Below, one piece after another: positions 25,350 through 34,180 of a stretch of 64,000 bases of DNA (its first letter is position 1; each line of letters begins with the position of its first letter). Under the pieces are notes generated by a model. The model was not told the DNA's origin and did no database searches. It was given only the letters and a program-made list of their open reading frames with translations. The DNA comes from Streptomyces sp. SAJ15 (GTDB lineage: Bacteria; Actinomycetota; Actinomycetes; Streptomycetales; Streptomycetaceae). The stretch covers positions 1 to 64,000 of the forward strand of contig NZ_NISY01000019.1 of NCBI RefSeq assembly GCF_007595705.1, read 5' to 3'. The translations under genes and the position numbers were made by a program.

Positions 25350-25860
25350 CCCCGGCCGGTGTGCACCCGGTGCGCCTCACCGCCGTGTAGTGCGCCCCGG
25401 TCGGTGTCGGCGGTGCGCACCGTGCACATCGGGTGCGCACCTCGCCGGACGGTGGAGCACGCCGCGCGCACCGCCGCACCGCACCGCGGTGCGCGCCGCC
25501 GGCGCCGCCACGCCGCGTCGGGCGCGCGCCACGGACGGGCGGGCCGGGCTCCTATATCACGCACCCCCTTGTCCGCGACCTGTTCGGCAGCCGGGGCCGG
25601 GGCTGACAAGGGGAAACGTGCCGGGTAGCGAACCTGGTCTAGGAAGGACGCGCACCCATCGGAACCTAGTCAAGGAGGCGGTCGGCGGCGCGCGCACCAG
25701 GGCGGTGCGGGACATCGGGTGCGGCGCACCGGGTGCGCGCGCGAGTGCCGGGCATCGACGGGTGGTGCGCACCGGGGTGGAGTCCACTCGGTTGGCTCCA
25801 CCCGATGTCGTGCATCGCCGCTGGATGCAGAACATCGTGGGTTTCACTCGGTGGACGGTG
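25350..25860. repeat. Cluster of GGTGCGCACC palindromes, candidate iterons
   Basis: The perfect 10-bp palindrome GGTGCGCACC occurs at 25412-25421, 25432-25441 and 25764-25773; the first two are 20 bases apart start to start. Related motifs (CATCGGGTGCGC, GTGCACCCGGTGCGCC, GCACCGCACCGCGGTGCGC) fill the interval. No gene is convincing here. Its position upstream of a replication protein gene suggests binding sites of an initiator or an origin. Confidence 0.45.
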
Positions 25861-25929
25861 TCCGGCATCGTCACCACAGCCAGGCGTTGGAGTGCCGCAC
25901 CCGGGACAGGGCGTGGGCATCGCGGCGCG

Positions 25930-26760
25930 GCCGCGTTGTCGATCCGGCTCTGCCGGGGCCGGCGCGACTGCCCGGCGGCGAAGCGGCGGCGTCCGGCGTC
26001 CTGGAGCCGCCGTCGCTGCTTGCGCAGCTCCTCCTTCTGCTTCGTCTTCGACTGCGGCTTCCGGGGCCGCTTCCAGATCGGCTCCCACGCCAGGAGCTCA
26101 TCGAGCGGCGGGCCCTCATCGAGGGCGGCAGCCATCTTCTTGGAGGCTGCGCGAGCGCGGGCGAGGGCGGCCTCAAAGCTGGGTTCTCGTACTGAGAGGC
26201 CGACCGGTTGCGAGTCAGGGGACGCAGCACGGCCTGGTCCTCGGTGTCGCGCGGGTACAGGGCGCGCAGGTCGGCAGTCATCATCCGTCGGCTGGCCGGG
26301 CGGGTGTAGTCATCGAAGACCACCTGCACGATCTGTTCGTCCAGGCCCGCCCGGTGGGGCCGGCCGTGCAGGACGTAGGACAGGTATCCGCTTCGGCGAG
26401 CAGGTGGTGGCGCTTGAACGCGCCGCGCATCACGTACACCACGGCAACGACGTCGACGGCCGCCAGCGCTATGTCGACCACCGGTCGGCCCCGGGCCCAC
26501 ACCGCCGCGGCCGCCGCCCGCGCACGCTGTGCGAGACGGTAGATGGTGCAGGTGCCAACGCCCGGATCGCCGAGGCCCGCCACCACTCGCGCAGCTCATA
26601 CAGTGACAGCAGCGCCTTGCGCTTCGGCGGGCGCGTTTGGTCGGCAGCCTGGCAGATCAGCGCGTAGGCGGCCCGCTCCCCCGGCGGGTGCCCTTGCCGC
26701 TCTTCGTACCTGGCGGTGAGGACGGGCAGCGCGTCCTCGATCTGCTGGCGGCGGGTCGAC
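25930..26760 (-). pseudogene. Decayed C-terminal part of a MobF/TraA-type relaxase
   Basis: Read on the minus strand, one continuous protein pattern is spread over three frames: RQQIEDALPVLTARYEERQG, PPGERAAYALICQAADQTRP; then AQRARAAAAAVWARGRPVVD; then DEQIVQVVFDDYTRPASRRM, MTADLRALYPRDTEDQAVLR; and a basic tail ending near 25930. The first piece resembles the segment following the relaxase and helicase domains in actinomycete TrwC/TraA proteins. The catalytic N-terminal domain is absent. Breaks are near 26545, 26390 and 26180. Confidence 0.45.
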
Positions 26761-26774
26761 TCGCATGCCGGATG

Positions 26775-27230
26775 TCACGGCTGCTCCCCGGTGAGGAAGT
26801 CCCGGACGTCGGCCGCCAGGGAAGTCATCTGCTCGCCGGCCTCCAGCCACGTGTTCACCGAGGCGCCCCAGCCGCCAGCGGCCTGTGGCCACGGCCGCAA
26901 GGCCCAGGTCAGCTCGACGTAGCCGCCAGATCGGAAGACGGCCGACACCGTCAGGTCTCGGTCGTTGGTCTGCCAGCTCCGTTGGCCGTCCCATCCCCGG
27001 TAGTCGGCAGCGAGCTCTTCCAGGAACGTGGTGAGATCGCTGTCCTAGATCCAGGCAACGACCTCGTTGACACGCGCGGTCAAGCCCGGGGCCCGTAGCT
27101 CGACGGCATAGTGCACGCAGTCCGCGTCGAAGCTGAACCGGTCACAGAACCTCACGCCCACGGAGGACTTGTTTTGGCACCGGATGGTCATGCTGGGCTT
27201 GTCGTCGAGGTGGCCGTCTGGGGATGTCAT
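26775..27230 (-). pseudogene. DUF6228-like gene with an in-frame TAG
   Basis: ATG 27230 starts MTSPDGHLDDKPSMTIRCQ. Then come VHYAVELRAPGLTARVNEVV, a TAG at 27045-27047 in place of what is probably a tryptophan codon, and TTFLEELAADYRGWDGQRSW, YVELTWALRPWPQAAGGW up to a TGA at 26775. This is the DUF6228 pattern of small beta-rich proteins, some next to toxins as presumed immunity genes. One base change separates it from a 151-residue gene. Confidence 0.6.
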
Positions 27231-27297
27231 GCACGGAACGCTAGGGCCTGTCCGGCGGGTCATGTGACCGGCGAGCAGCCGGATCGTTCCGGCTGGT

Positions 27298-27986
27298 GTG
27301 GGGTGGGTGATCTTTCTGACGTTAGTGGGCCCGGTTGGAGCCGCATCTTCCGAAGAACGTGGGACGGGGCGGGCGATGGAAGTGCCATCGCAAGGTGATC
27401 AACGGCATCTCTTCCGTCAGCGCACGGGCATCCCCTGGCAGGATCTGCCGACGCGCTTCGGGAAGTGGAAGACCTGTCACGACCGGCATCGACGCTGGTC
27501 GGCGGACGGCACCTGGAAGAAGGTCCTGCGCGCCGTGCAGGCCGACGCAGACGCGGAGGGCCGTGTCGACTGGAGCATGGTCGGTATTGACTCGACGACC
27601 TGCCGGGCCCACCAGCATGCCGCCGGGACTCGAAGGCGTCCACGCGGATTCCGAGGAAACGTACCCGGCCTGATCACGTCAGCGGCGACAAGGCGTACTC
27701 ATCCTGTCGCAACCGCCACTACCTGCGCAGGCGCCAGATCAAGCACACCATCCCCGAACCGAGGAACCAGCGGGCCAACCGCAGCACCGCGGTAGCCGCG
27801 GCGGTCGACCCACCGGATTCAACAAGTCGCTATACAAGTGCAGGAAGGAAGTCGAGCGGACCGTGAATGCCCTCAAGGCGTCGCGGGCTGTGGCGACCAG
27901 GTACGACAAGAGAGCGTATGTCTTCCACGGCACCGCCACCTTCGCTGCGATCCGAACTGTGGCTGCGCTCCTGATCGCCGGGTAAT
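27298..27986 (+). pseudogene. IS5-family transposase remnant
   Basis: Pieces in different frames read PHLPKNVGRGGRWKCHRKVI, RTGIPWQDLPTRFGKWKTCH, WKKVLRAVQADADAEGRVDW with VGIDSTTCRAHQHAAG (first catalytic D), GDKAYSSCRNRHYLRRRQIK (second D region) and KASRAVATRYDKRAYVFHGT ending at TAA 27984-27986. The order matches an IS5-group DDE transposase with several indels. No clear terminal inverted repeats were recognised. Confidence 0.75.
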
Positions 27987-27988
27987 CC

Positions 27989-28210
27989 TCACTCGTCAGG
28001 ATGGCTGTGATGCCCGAGCAGGCCGAGCGCCGTCAGCACAGTGACACAGAGCGTCATCCAACCGATGAACGCGCCACCGCCGTACAGCACCGCACCGGCT
28101 ACCGGCGCCCCGGCCACATGCGAAAGTACCCCCGCCACCATCGCTACCAGCAGCGACGACACGAAGGACAAGAGTGCGAGAAGTACCTGAACGGGAAAAG
28201 TCCGCCTCAC
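27989..28210 (-). CDS. Small two-helix membrane protein
   Basis: The 73-residue product has two strong membrane segments (VLLALLSFVSSLLVAMVAGV and FIGWMTLCVTVLTALGLLG) linked by a glycine-rich turn, and an acidic histidine-containing end. Its ATG (28210) overlaps the stop of the upstream 48-codon gene (ATGA), so the pair is coupled. Holin-like size and topology are noted, but nothing specific is recognised. Confidence 0.6.
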   Translation of the reverse strand: MRRTFPVQVLLALLSFVSSLLVAMVAGVLSHVAGAPVAGAVLYGGGAFIGWMTLCVTVLTALGLLGHHSHPDE

Positions 28211-28353
28211 CAGTCGATCCCTTCACGAAGGTGGTCGACCAGTCGGCGGGCAGCCTCAGCTCGACCACCGCTTGCGATGGCCTGCTGAGGCTCTGCGACG
28301 ATTAGAGACTCATCGTGCTCATTGCTTATCGAGGTTCGAGCGCTGTCCCCCAT
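28207..28353 (-). CDS. Short hydrophilic protein coupled to the membrane protein
   Basis: From ATG 28353 the 48-residue product is acidic then helical (PQQAIASGGRAEAARRLVDH). A longer version from 28398 is possible. The ATGA overlap with the next gene supports translation. No family recognised. Confidence 0.45.
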   Translation of the reverse strand: MGDSARTSISNEHDESLIVAEPQQAIASGGRAEAARRLVDHLREGIDW

Positions 28354-28804
28354 CGGACACATCGCCAGTGCTCTGTGGCTCTCGAATGAGCAACTCAAAG
28401 CCTAGCGGCGGGCGTTGAAGATCGCCACCAGCCAAGACTGGAAGGGGGCCGACCCGACGCCGCCCAACGGAGCGGTCACACACCCACCGGACAAGCCTTA
28501 CGCAAGTGCTGCCTTGATCGTCATCCGGAACCGGCGTCAGCCTGCTCAACAGCGCCGTTTGAGACCCCGGCTGCACCCACCATTCGAACTGGACGCCTGT
28601 CGGACCCATCGCGACCGAGCCCAGGGCACCGCCGGATAGCCGGCTGCCGCCGAATCCTGGTGTCGCCCACCGGCGCCTCGTTCGGGGCTTTCGAACTCAA
28701 TGTCCCAGACCCATAACACGCCCGGCCCGGAGGGCGGTTCGCTCCGTAGGGTGATCGGCGCGCCGGGGCCATGGGGGGTACCCGGCACGTGCTGAGGGAA
28801 ATCG
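28354..28804. other. No gene seen; upstream region of the lamin-tail gene
   Basis: No frame has convincing protein character. The 3' part presumably contains the promoter of the secreted protein starting at 28805. Confidence 0.4.
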
Positions 28805-29257
28805 ATGATTCGTATCCGTACTACCGCCTGCGCTGCCGCAGTCGCTGCTGCCGCCGGCTTGGTGCTCATGCCCTCGCAGGCCGAGGCCGCCGGCTCCATC
28901 CACCTTTCCAAGATCTACTACGACAGCCCCGGCAGCGACACCGGCAGCAACACCTCGCTGAACGCCGAATACGTGCAGATCAAGAACAGCAAGAGCTATG
29001 CGGTCCAGCTCAAGGGCTACACCCTGCGCGACAACACCGGCTACACCTACACCTTCCCCTCCTACCGCATCGGCGCGGGCAAGACGGTGAAGGTCCACAC
29101 CGGGAAGGGCACCACCAGCGCCGGGCACCTGCACTGGGGCCGCTCCTGGTACGTGTGGAACAACACCAGCGACAAGGCCACCCTCCACAACAGCAACCGC
29201 ACCTGGCTGGACTCCTGTACCTACAACAGCTCCACCTACGACTACAAGACCTGCTGA
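28805..29257 (+). CDS. Secreted lamin-tail-domain protein
   Basis: The 150-residue product has a Sec signal peptide (MIRIRTTACAAAVAAAAGLV, cleavage after SQAEA near 28-29) and a single lamin-tail beta domain: IHLSKIYYDSPGSD, LNAEYVQIKNSKSYAVQLKG, YTLRDNTGYTYTFPSY, VKVHTGKGTT and HWGRSWYVWNNTSDKATL. The domain is complete and ends in CTYNSSTYDYKTC; the two cysteines may pair. GAGGGAAATCG precedes the ATG. Such small exported proteins are common in streptomycetes; binding to extracellular DNA or the cell surface is a guess. Confidence 0.8.
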   Translation: MIRIRTTACAAAVAAAAGLVLMPSQAEAAGSIHLSKIYYDSPGSDTGSNTSLNAEYVQIKNSKSYAVQLKGYTLRDNTGYTYTFPSYRIGAGKTVKVHTGKGTTSAGHLHWGRSWYVWNNTSDKATLHNSNRTWLDSCTYNSSTYDYKTC

Positions 29258-29296
29258 ACCGCGAGATAACACCGCGCCAAATCGGCCAGGGAATAG

Positions 29297-29486
29297 GGCG
29301 GCAGAGATCACCTGGCGCTTGACCCGCCCCGGCCTCGGGGAGCGGGAGGTGGTGATCGCGTTCCTGGAGCGCGATCACAGCCTCATCCGGCGCGGGCAGG
29401 TGATCTGGCCGACAGGGGCTTCGCGAGGCGGGAGTTCGAGGCGTTCGTCACCGAACAGCTCGGCTCCCACCTAGCGGCCCGATCGT
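29297..29486 (+). pseudogene. Transposase fragment (IS982-like)
   Basis: The plus strand carries EITWRLTRPGLGEREVVIAF and, after a shift, LADRGFARREFEAFVTEQLG. The LADRGF..REFE motif is the central catalytic region of IS982-type transposases. Both ends are missing. Confidence 0.45.
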
Positions 29487-29557
29487 AAGGACGAACCCGC
29501 CCGGCACGGCCGGCTGGCTCGGGTGTACCTAGGGCCTAGATGAGGGAGTCCGATGCT

Positions 29558-29670
29558 TTTAGTGGTCGTAGGCGATCGGTGAGCGTTTGATCTTGGCGCC
29601 GGTGGTCCAGTTGTGCCAGATGGCGGCGGCCAGTGCGAGGAGGAGTTGATGACGGCCTCGATCCACTGGC
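29558..29670 (-). pseudogene. IS982-like transposase C-terminus, opposite strand
   Basis: The minus strand reads QWIEAVINSSS, then after a shift LALAAAIWHNWTTGAKIKRS and PIAYDH with a TAA at 29558-29560. The ending AIWHN.....RSLIAYDH is characteristic of IS982 transposases. It faces the fragment at 29297, so two decayed copies or an inversion are present. Confidence 0.5.
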
Positions 29671-29983
29671 GGGGTGAGCGGGATCCGTTCGTGGGCTTCC
29701 GGGCCCAATGTTCTGGGGTGCTGAGGACCACGGCTTTACCGCGGTAAAGCCTGACGGCTGCCCTGAGCCTTCACCTGTCGGTTCATCGGCTCGTCACCAT
29801 CGCCCGCAGGGCCGCTCTCCAATCGATTCGCGACAGCATGCCACCGGCGCCAAGGGCGCTCAGCGCACCGGCAGCGCCAAGGCGTGAGAGAGCCCCGGAG
29901 GTCGTACCCGGAGAGCTGATCGCCCTCTTTCAGACTATGACGCGGTTGGGCCGAAAGAACCTCGACGAAGCTGTCCGCGTTGC
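29671..29983. other. No gene seen
   Basis: There is no supported coding frame. A short palindromic stretch (ACCGCGGTAAAGC near 29737) stands out slightly. Confidence 0.35.
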
Positions 29984-30316
29984 ATGCCGGAATGCCAGCC
30001 GGCCTGCCGAATGGCACCGCCCGCTCCTCTACTCCCTCACCGACTCCTCGCGTACAACACGCTTCTCGTGGGAGCCCTCTCCGCTTACCTCCAGGAGCAG
30101 GGACTCGACCCAGATCTCCTCCGCCGTCATCTCCAATCGCCCGACCCTGACAGGTACAGCACCCAGGAGGCGCTCGACCTCGTTGGCTGGCTCCTCGGAG
30201 GGCGCAGTCCGGAGAACCGGGAGGAGCCCACTTGGCACTACTACGGCAGGTGCATCGCCGAGTGCGGAGTCGAGCAGGAAGGTGACCGAAACCGCTCCGG
30301 GCATGAAGGATCGTAG
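29984..30316 (+). CDS. Doubtful small gene
   Basis: The plus frame contains a plausible helical protein (YNTLLVGALSAYLQEQGLDP, RYSTQEALDLVGWLLGGRSP, WHYYGRCIAECG). The minus strand over the same interval (30029-30304) is also open with decent codon use. I cannot decide between them; neither is recognised, and the start codon is uncertain. Confidence 0.25.
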   Translation: MPECQPACRMAPPAPLLPHRLLAYNTLLVGALSAYLQEQGLDPDLLRRHLQSPDPDRYSTQEALDLVGWLLGGRSPENREEPTWHYYGRCIAECGVEQEGDRNRSGHEGS

Positions 30317-30510
30317 GTGGCTGGGCTAGCTCCACGGCTCGAGGCCGGTCAGCAAGCGAGGAACGGCAGGGCCTGAATCCGGGCCGAGGGCCGGCCCTGG
30401 CCATGCCGGCCGCGACGAGTGCAAGCGGGATGCTGTGGGAGGGCTTGAGAGCAACACGCCGACGGCCCCACTCCCCTCTCTCACCTGGGGATGGGGCCGC
30501 TCGGGGTTCA

Positions 30511-31590
30511 TTAGGCGTGCACGTGCAGGTCAGTGAGATTCTGCTTTTGGAGCAGTATCGTCAGCTCGATGCGGTCTGCTGATGTCATCTGGCTGCGGAT
30601 GAGCTGGGCGACCGCTTGGACGTCGTGCCACGGAACGACATCCGCGGTGTCCGAGGCCGCTTCAGGCTTGCCGGGCTTTGCTGCCGGGAGGGGCCGTTCT
30701 TCCGCCTGCACTGGGACCGATCCGGCTGTGGGCACCGGCTTGGAAGCGGTGGCTGGCTTGGGCGACGTCGGAGGGGCAGCCGTTGGAGAGGCCGCGCCGT
30801 CTCCTATCACGCCGTGATAATCGCTCCCCTCCTGTGACGAGGCAGTTGCCGGGGTGGACGCGGCGCGCTTGCGCTCTGCCCGCTGCCTGGCCGCGTGGGC
30901 CCGCGCGTCGGCGGCCTCCCGCTGCTCCTGCGGTGACAGCTTGCCGAGGTTCCGGACGTGCTCGACGTTCCGCTCTCCGCTGGCCAGCTCGGCTTGCAGG
31001 TCGGGGGAGAGCTTCAACAGGGACAGCTTGGAGGAGATGGTCGCCTGTGAGATCCCGAGGCGTTGGGACGCCTTGGTCTGGCTGCCATAGAACTTGACCA
31101 GGGATTCGAGGGCCTGTGCCTGTTCGAGGTCGGTCATGTTGTCGCGGTGGACGTTCGCGACGAAGGCCGACTCGAGGAGGGACTCATCGGTGGCGACGCG
31201 GGCGTCATCGACGTGCACGTTGATGCTGGTCAGGCCTGCACGGCGAGCGCCTTCGAGTCGCCGGTGTCCGTCGACGACGATGTACTTGGCGCCCTCGTCC
31301 AGGTCATCGGCGCGTTCGGGGCGCTCACGGAGGTAGGCGCTGACGCTGGCCACGGTGATGGCGTTGATGACCCCGAGTTCCGTGATGCTCTGAGTCATCC
31401 CGTCCAGATCGCGGAGATGGTCGCGGGGGTTATCGGGATTGTGGCTGATGAGTGCGACGGAGAGCTCCGTCGGATCAGGCACGCCGAGAGTGGGGGCCGC
31501 GGTCGCGGCCCCGATCGCAGCGCGCCGGGCGCTGACAGGGCGGGCCTGGCCGAAGGACGCGCCGGCGCCAAGCCGATCGGCCTTGCTCAT
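30511..31590 (-). CDS. parB: ParB partition protein
   Basis: The 359-residue product starts at ATG 31590, which overlaps the parA stop (ATGA). The ParB N-terminal domain is clear: NPDNPRDHLRDLDGMTQSI, the VVDGHRRLEGARRAG box (GHRR is the CTP/parS-communication motif), and VANVHRDNMTDLEQAQALES. The helix-turn-helix (KASQRLGISQATISSKLSLL) follows. The C-terminal half is low complexity (A, P, T, S, K) and ends in a short dimerisation-like helix (VAQLIRSQMTSADRIELTIL). One copy of the candidate binding palindrome lies inside the gene (30805-30819). Confidence 0.93.
   Translation of the reverse strand: MSKADRLGAGASFGQARPVSARRAAIGAATAAPTLGVPDPTELSVALISHNPDNPRDHLRDLDGMTQSITELGVINAITVASVSAYLRERPERADDLDEGAKYIVVDGHRRLEGARRAGLTSINVHVDDARVATDESLLESAFVANVHRDNMTDLEQAQALESLVKFYGSQTKASQRLGISQATISSKLSLLKLSPDLQAELASGERNVEHVRNLGKLSPQEQREAADARAHAARQRAERKRAASTPATASSQEGSDYHGVIGDGAASPTAAPPTSPKPATASKPVPTAGSVPVQAEERPLPAAKPGKPEAASDTADVVPWHDVQAVAQLIRSQMTSADRIELTILLQKQNLTDLHVHA
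30805..30819. repeat. Candidate ParB site 1 (inside parB)
   Basis: TATCACGCCGTGATA: two 7-base arms around a single central base. It lies in the low-complexity coding part of parB. Confidence 0.6.
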
Positions 31591-32846
31591 GAGATCTCCC
31601 TTGCCAAGGCACGCATGGCGACGGCCTGGTCGGACTTGGGTGCGTAGGCGAGGAGCGGGCGCTTGACGCGTACGGCTTCCTTTTGTTCCTTTAGGTCGCC
31701 GATGACACCGACGACGCGGGGATCCTTTATGTCCATCCACGCTTGGAGCGAGGAGGTGGCGATGTAGCCGCGGCGGGCGTCGTAGTGGTTGACCACGATG
31801 CCCAGGTAGTCGACTTCCAGGGCGAGGTCGTTGCGGAGGTCTTCGACCTGGGAGGTCAGGAGGGTGTAGGCGTCGGCGGAGCTGTCCTCGGCCTGCACGA
31901 CGACCAGGGCTCCGGAATCGCCCGGGGCTTCATTGGGGCGGCGGCGTCCGTAGTGAACGGCGGCGTCCATGCTCAAGCCCAGACTGGGCGGGCAGTCGAC
32001 AATGATGACGTCGTAGGCGGATTCCAGCGGTGCCAGGGCACGCTCCAGGGCGGCCTCGCGGGCACGAACGCCGGCGAGCTTCACATCCAGGAGGAACGCG
32101 TCGTTACAGCTGGGCAGCAGGTGCAGCCGGTCGCCGAAGCGGTCATCGTCGACGGCGACGATCAGATCCTGCAGCTTGCCGACGGGCTCACCTGCCATGT
32201 GCTTGGTCAGGCTGTCGCCATCCATGGGCAGGGGAGCGTGACCGAGTTGCTGGGTGAGGTGGCACTGCGGGTCGAAGTCCACCAGGAGCACGCGCATCCC
32301 AAGGCCGGGCAGGTCCTCGATGGCCAGCGGATCGTTGTCGCTGGTGTCGGCCTCGGTGTCTCTTTCTTTGAGCAGGGCGGCGAAGTGCTTGGAGATGCGG
32401 ACGGGGTAGAGGTCGTCCGCGTCCTCGGCCATCGCCTCGCCGGTGCCGGCGGTGATGGCGGTCTTGCCGACCCCGCCCTTCTGGTTGCAGACGATGATGC
32501 GGCGGGGGACGGCGGGGCGCCGCACGGCGGGGGCGGGGTTCTTCTGCAGCCACAGCTGAATGGCCTGGGCGAGCGCTTGGGTGATCGAGACCTTGCGGTC
32601 GCCGGCCGCAGCTTTGAAGGTGTGCCATTGCCCTGGTGGGAGCCAGGTGGAGAAGGACTCGGCACCCGAGGTGTCGATGGAGGCGGGGGAGGAGGCGAGG
32701 CTGCACCAGCCGGCGATGCCCTGCTCGACGGCGGCCTGGATGCCGATACCGAGCTGGGCTGCGCGGATCTTGAGGTCCTGGCGGAGCCACCCGGGCAGTT
32801 TGGAAACGACCTTCTCGCGGTCACCGGGGGAGGCGGGGGAAGTCAT
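31587..32846 (-). CDS. parA: ParA partition ATPase with an N-terminal DNA-binding-like extension
   Basis: ATG 32846 is preceded by AAGG at eight bases; the product is 419 residues. The ParA core has a deviant Walker A (NQKGGVGKTAIT), switch I DFDPQCHLTQQL, and Walker B VIIVDCPPSLG with the downstream DAAVHYGR and VVNHYDARRGY elements. Before it lie two short helical units (PGWLRQDLKIRAAQLGIGIQ and PGQWHTFKAAAGDRKVSITQ), each followed by a helix. They look like tandem ribbon-helix-helix-type repeats, so autoregulation by direct DNA binding is likely. It probably segregates the plasmid with ParB. Confidence 0.92.
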   Translation of the reverse strand: MTSPASPGDREKVVSKLPGWLRQDLKIRAAQLGIGIQAAVEQGIAGWCSLASSPASIDTSGAESFSTWLPPGQWHTFKAAAGDRKVSITQALAQAIQLWLQKNPAPAVRRPAVPRRIIVCNQKGGVGKTAITAGTGEAMAEDADDLYPVRISKHFAALLKERDTEADTSDNDPLAIEDLPGLGMRVLLVDFDPQCHLTQQLGHAPLPMDGDSLTKHMAGEPVGKLQDLIVAVDDDRFGDRLHLLPSCNDAFLLDVKLAGVRAREAALERALAPLESAYDVIIVDCPPSLGLSMDAAVHYGRRRPNEAPGDSGALVVVQAEDSSADAYTLLTSQVEDLRNDLALEVDYLGIVVNHYDARRGYIATSSLQAWMDIKDPRVVGVIGDLKEQKEAVRVKRPLLAYAPKSDQAVAMRALAREIS

Positions 32847-32892
32847 AGGGGATACCTTACTAACGCCCCGCCAGAAATCGAGCATCGACACG

Positions 32893-32904
32893 TTACCTAG
32901 GTAA
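32893..32904. promoter_or_regulatory. Palindrome TTACCTAGGTAA upstream of parA
   Basis: A perfect 12-bp palindrome of a different sequence type lies 47 bases before the parA start, between the gene and the first two upstream ParB-like sites. It is a plausible operator for ParA autoregulation. Confidence 0.45.
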
Positions 32905-32921
32905 GAATCTGCCCCACCTCC

Positions 32922-32938
32922 CTATCACGGCGTGATAG
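32922..32938. repeat. Candidate ParB site 2
   Basis: CTATCACGGCGTGATAG, a perfect interrupted palindrome (8+1+8) upstream of parA. Confidence 0.7.
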
Positions 32939-33249
32939 TTCACCCCGCCGCCTAGAGCAGGGGCCCTTCAAGACATTCCCGGCCCGCCAACTATCACGCC
33001 GTGATAGTTGGTACCGCCAGCCTCCTGAGACATCAGCCAAGAAGTCAGGAGATAAGCGAGCGGCCTGTGGGTGCCAGCCTCAGCCTTCGGGGGCTTCTGC
33101 CCTTTCTCTCCCTATACCCGACAGTATCTCCCGAGTGAGGGGAATGAGCCTGCACCTCGGCAAGGTGCAGGCGATATACACCCTCGTCGAGGCAGGACGT
33201 ATAGACACAGCGACGCTCTCTCCAGTGCAGACTGGCAGCCTGGCAAATG
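32939..33249. other. Upstream region of parAB
   Basis: Beyond the palindromes no gene is clear. A short plus-strand frame from 33144 (MSLHLGKVQAIYTLVEAGRI) is open but has no family match I recognise and runs out of frame with the WYL remnant. Confidence 0.3.
32988..33010. repeat. Candidate ParB site 3
   Basis: The core TATCACGCCGTGATA (32992-33006) sits within perfect 11-base arms, about 70 bases from site 2. With site 2 it forms the likely centromere core next to parAB. Confidence 0.7.
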
Positions 33250-33512
33250 TGTTGTGCGCCGTCTCCGTGACCAGGACGGCGAGTGGTGCGACTCCCGTCT
33301 TGCGGAGCACGGGAGGGAGGTCGTCCTGAACGAGGAGACGGTGCGGGCAGTGGACTCCATCGCGACCGCCGTCGGCGACGACGGGTGGGTCGAGGCCCTG
33401 ATCCTGGCCGAGAACACCGAGCACGCCTGCGGCGAGCTGATGCGGCTCGGCATCGACGTCGAAGTCGTCGCACTGGCCGAACTGCGCCAAGCCATGGCTG
33501 CCATCGTGGGCG
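33250..33512 (+). pseudogene. C-terminal remnant of a WYL-domain regulator
   Basis: The plus frame reads NEETVRAVDSIATAVGDDGW, VEALILAENTEHACGELMRL and GIDVEVVALAELRQAMAAIV. This is the usual C-terminus of WYL/HTH transcription factors, in which a W..v.v.v.....a..llrlG.dvevl.P.elR.. pattern closes the domain. DNA-binding and WYL parts are missing. It ends at a repeat copy starting at 33515. Confidence 0.5.
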
Positions 33513-33514
33513 TG

Positions 33515-33775
33515 CCCCCGAGCACACGAACTCCACTGACGCCAGGAAAAGCGCACCCGCCGGTCCGGCCGGGGCGAGGTGCGGTTCACCAGGATGCATG
33601 GCAATCGACGGGGTGGATGTGCGGTCAAGTCGACCTCCCCCAGCCACAGGCAACATCAATCGAGGCAAGGCCGCGGAGGCAACCTGCCTCGAAGCTGGCT
33701 TCATTCCGGGTGTCGCGAGGGAATGAGCATCCATGCCACAGGCGTGAGGGGTTGAGGCCCTACGACACGTCCACG
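33515..33775 (+). repeat. Dispersed direct repeat, copy 1
   Basis: About 260 bases starting CCCCCGAGCACACGAACTCC recur in the same orientation at 44402-44651, identical over long blocks (for example ATGCATGGCAATCGACGGGG and GGATGTGCGGTCAAGTCGAC) with scattered differences and a small indel. No gene is contained. The pair brackets 10.9 kb. Confidence 0.8.
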
Positions 33776-34112
33776 TCCCCCAAGGACTGATCTCATGATC
33801 GGCGCTCACCCACGCGGGGCAAAACCCGCCAGCAGCGAACAGCCCAGCGCGCCTGCCCCATTACCTAGAGAGCCGGCACACCTGCCGCGTGTTCGAGTCG
33901 AGGGCGTCGGAGCCGTGATTCCAGCCGGAGCGGGCGGCCGCGCGCGAAACCACATGGTGCCGCGCGGCGCCAACGCCACGGTCCGACGTCTGAGCTTTGG
34001 GATTCTGGGGACGGGGAGGTGTCGCCTCGGCCTGGCTCCGGTGGTTATCACGGCGTGATAACCACCGGGCCCCTGAACGGCCAGGTCTCCGTCACGTTCC
34101 TGCAGACTGTCC
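33776..34112. other. No gene; contains a ParB-like palindrome
   Basis: No coding frame is convincing between the repeat copy and the transposon end at 34113. The outstanding element is the long palindrome at 34038-34068. Confidence 0.45.
34038..34068. repeat. Candidate ParB site 4, long perfect palindrome
   Basis: The core TTATCACGGCGTGATAA is extended to perfect 15-base arms around one central base (31 bp in total), ending 45 bases before the left end of the Tn7-like element. Confidence 0.7.
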
Positions 34113-34180
34113 TGTCTCACTCAATCGAGTCGTCTTCTCAACGAACCGAGTCGTTCGGGCTTCTGTCTCAGCGAACCTAG
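34113..34180 (+). repeat. Left end repeats of the Tn7-like element
   Basis: Three related units: TGTCTCACTCAATCGAGTCG (34113), TCTCAACGAACCGAGTCGTT (34135) and TGTCTCAGCGAACCTAGTCG (34162), in the same orientation. Confidence 0.6.
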
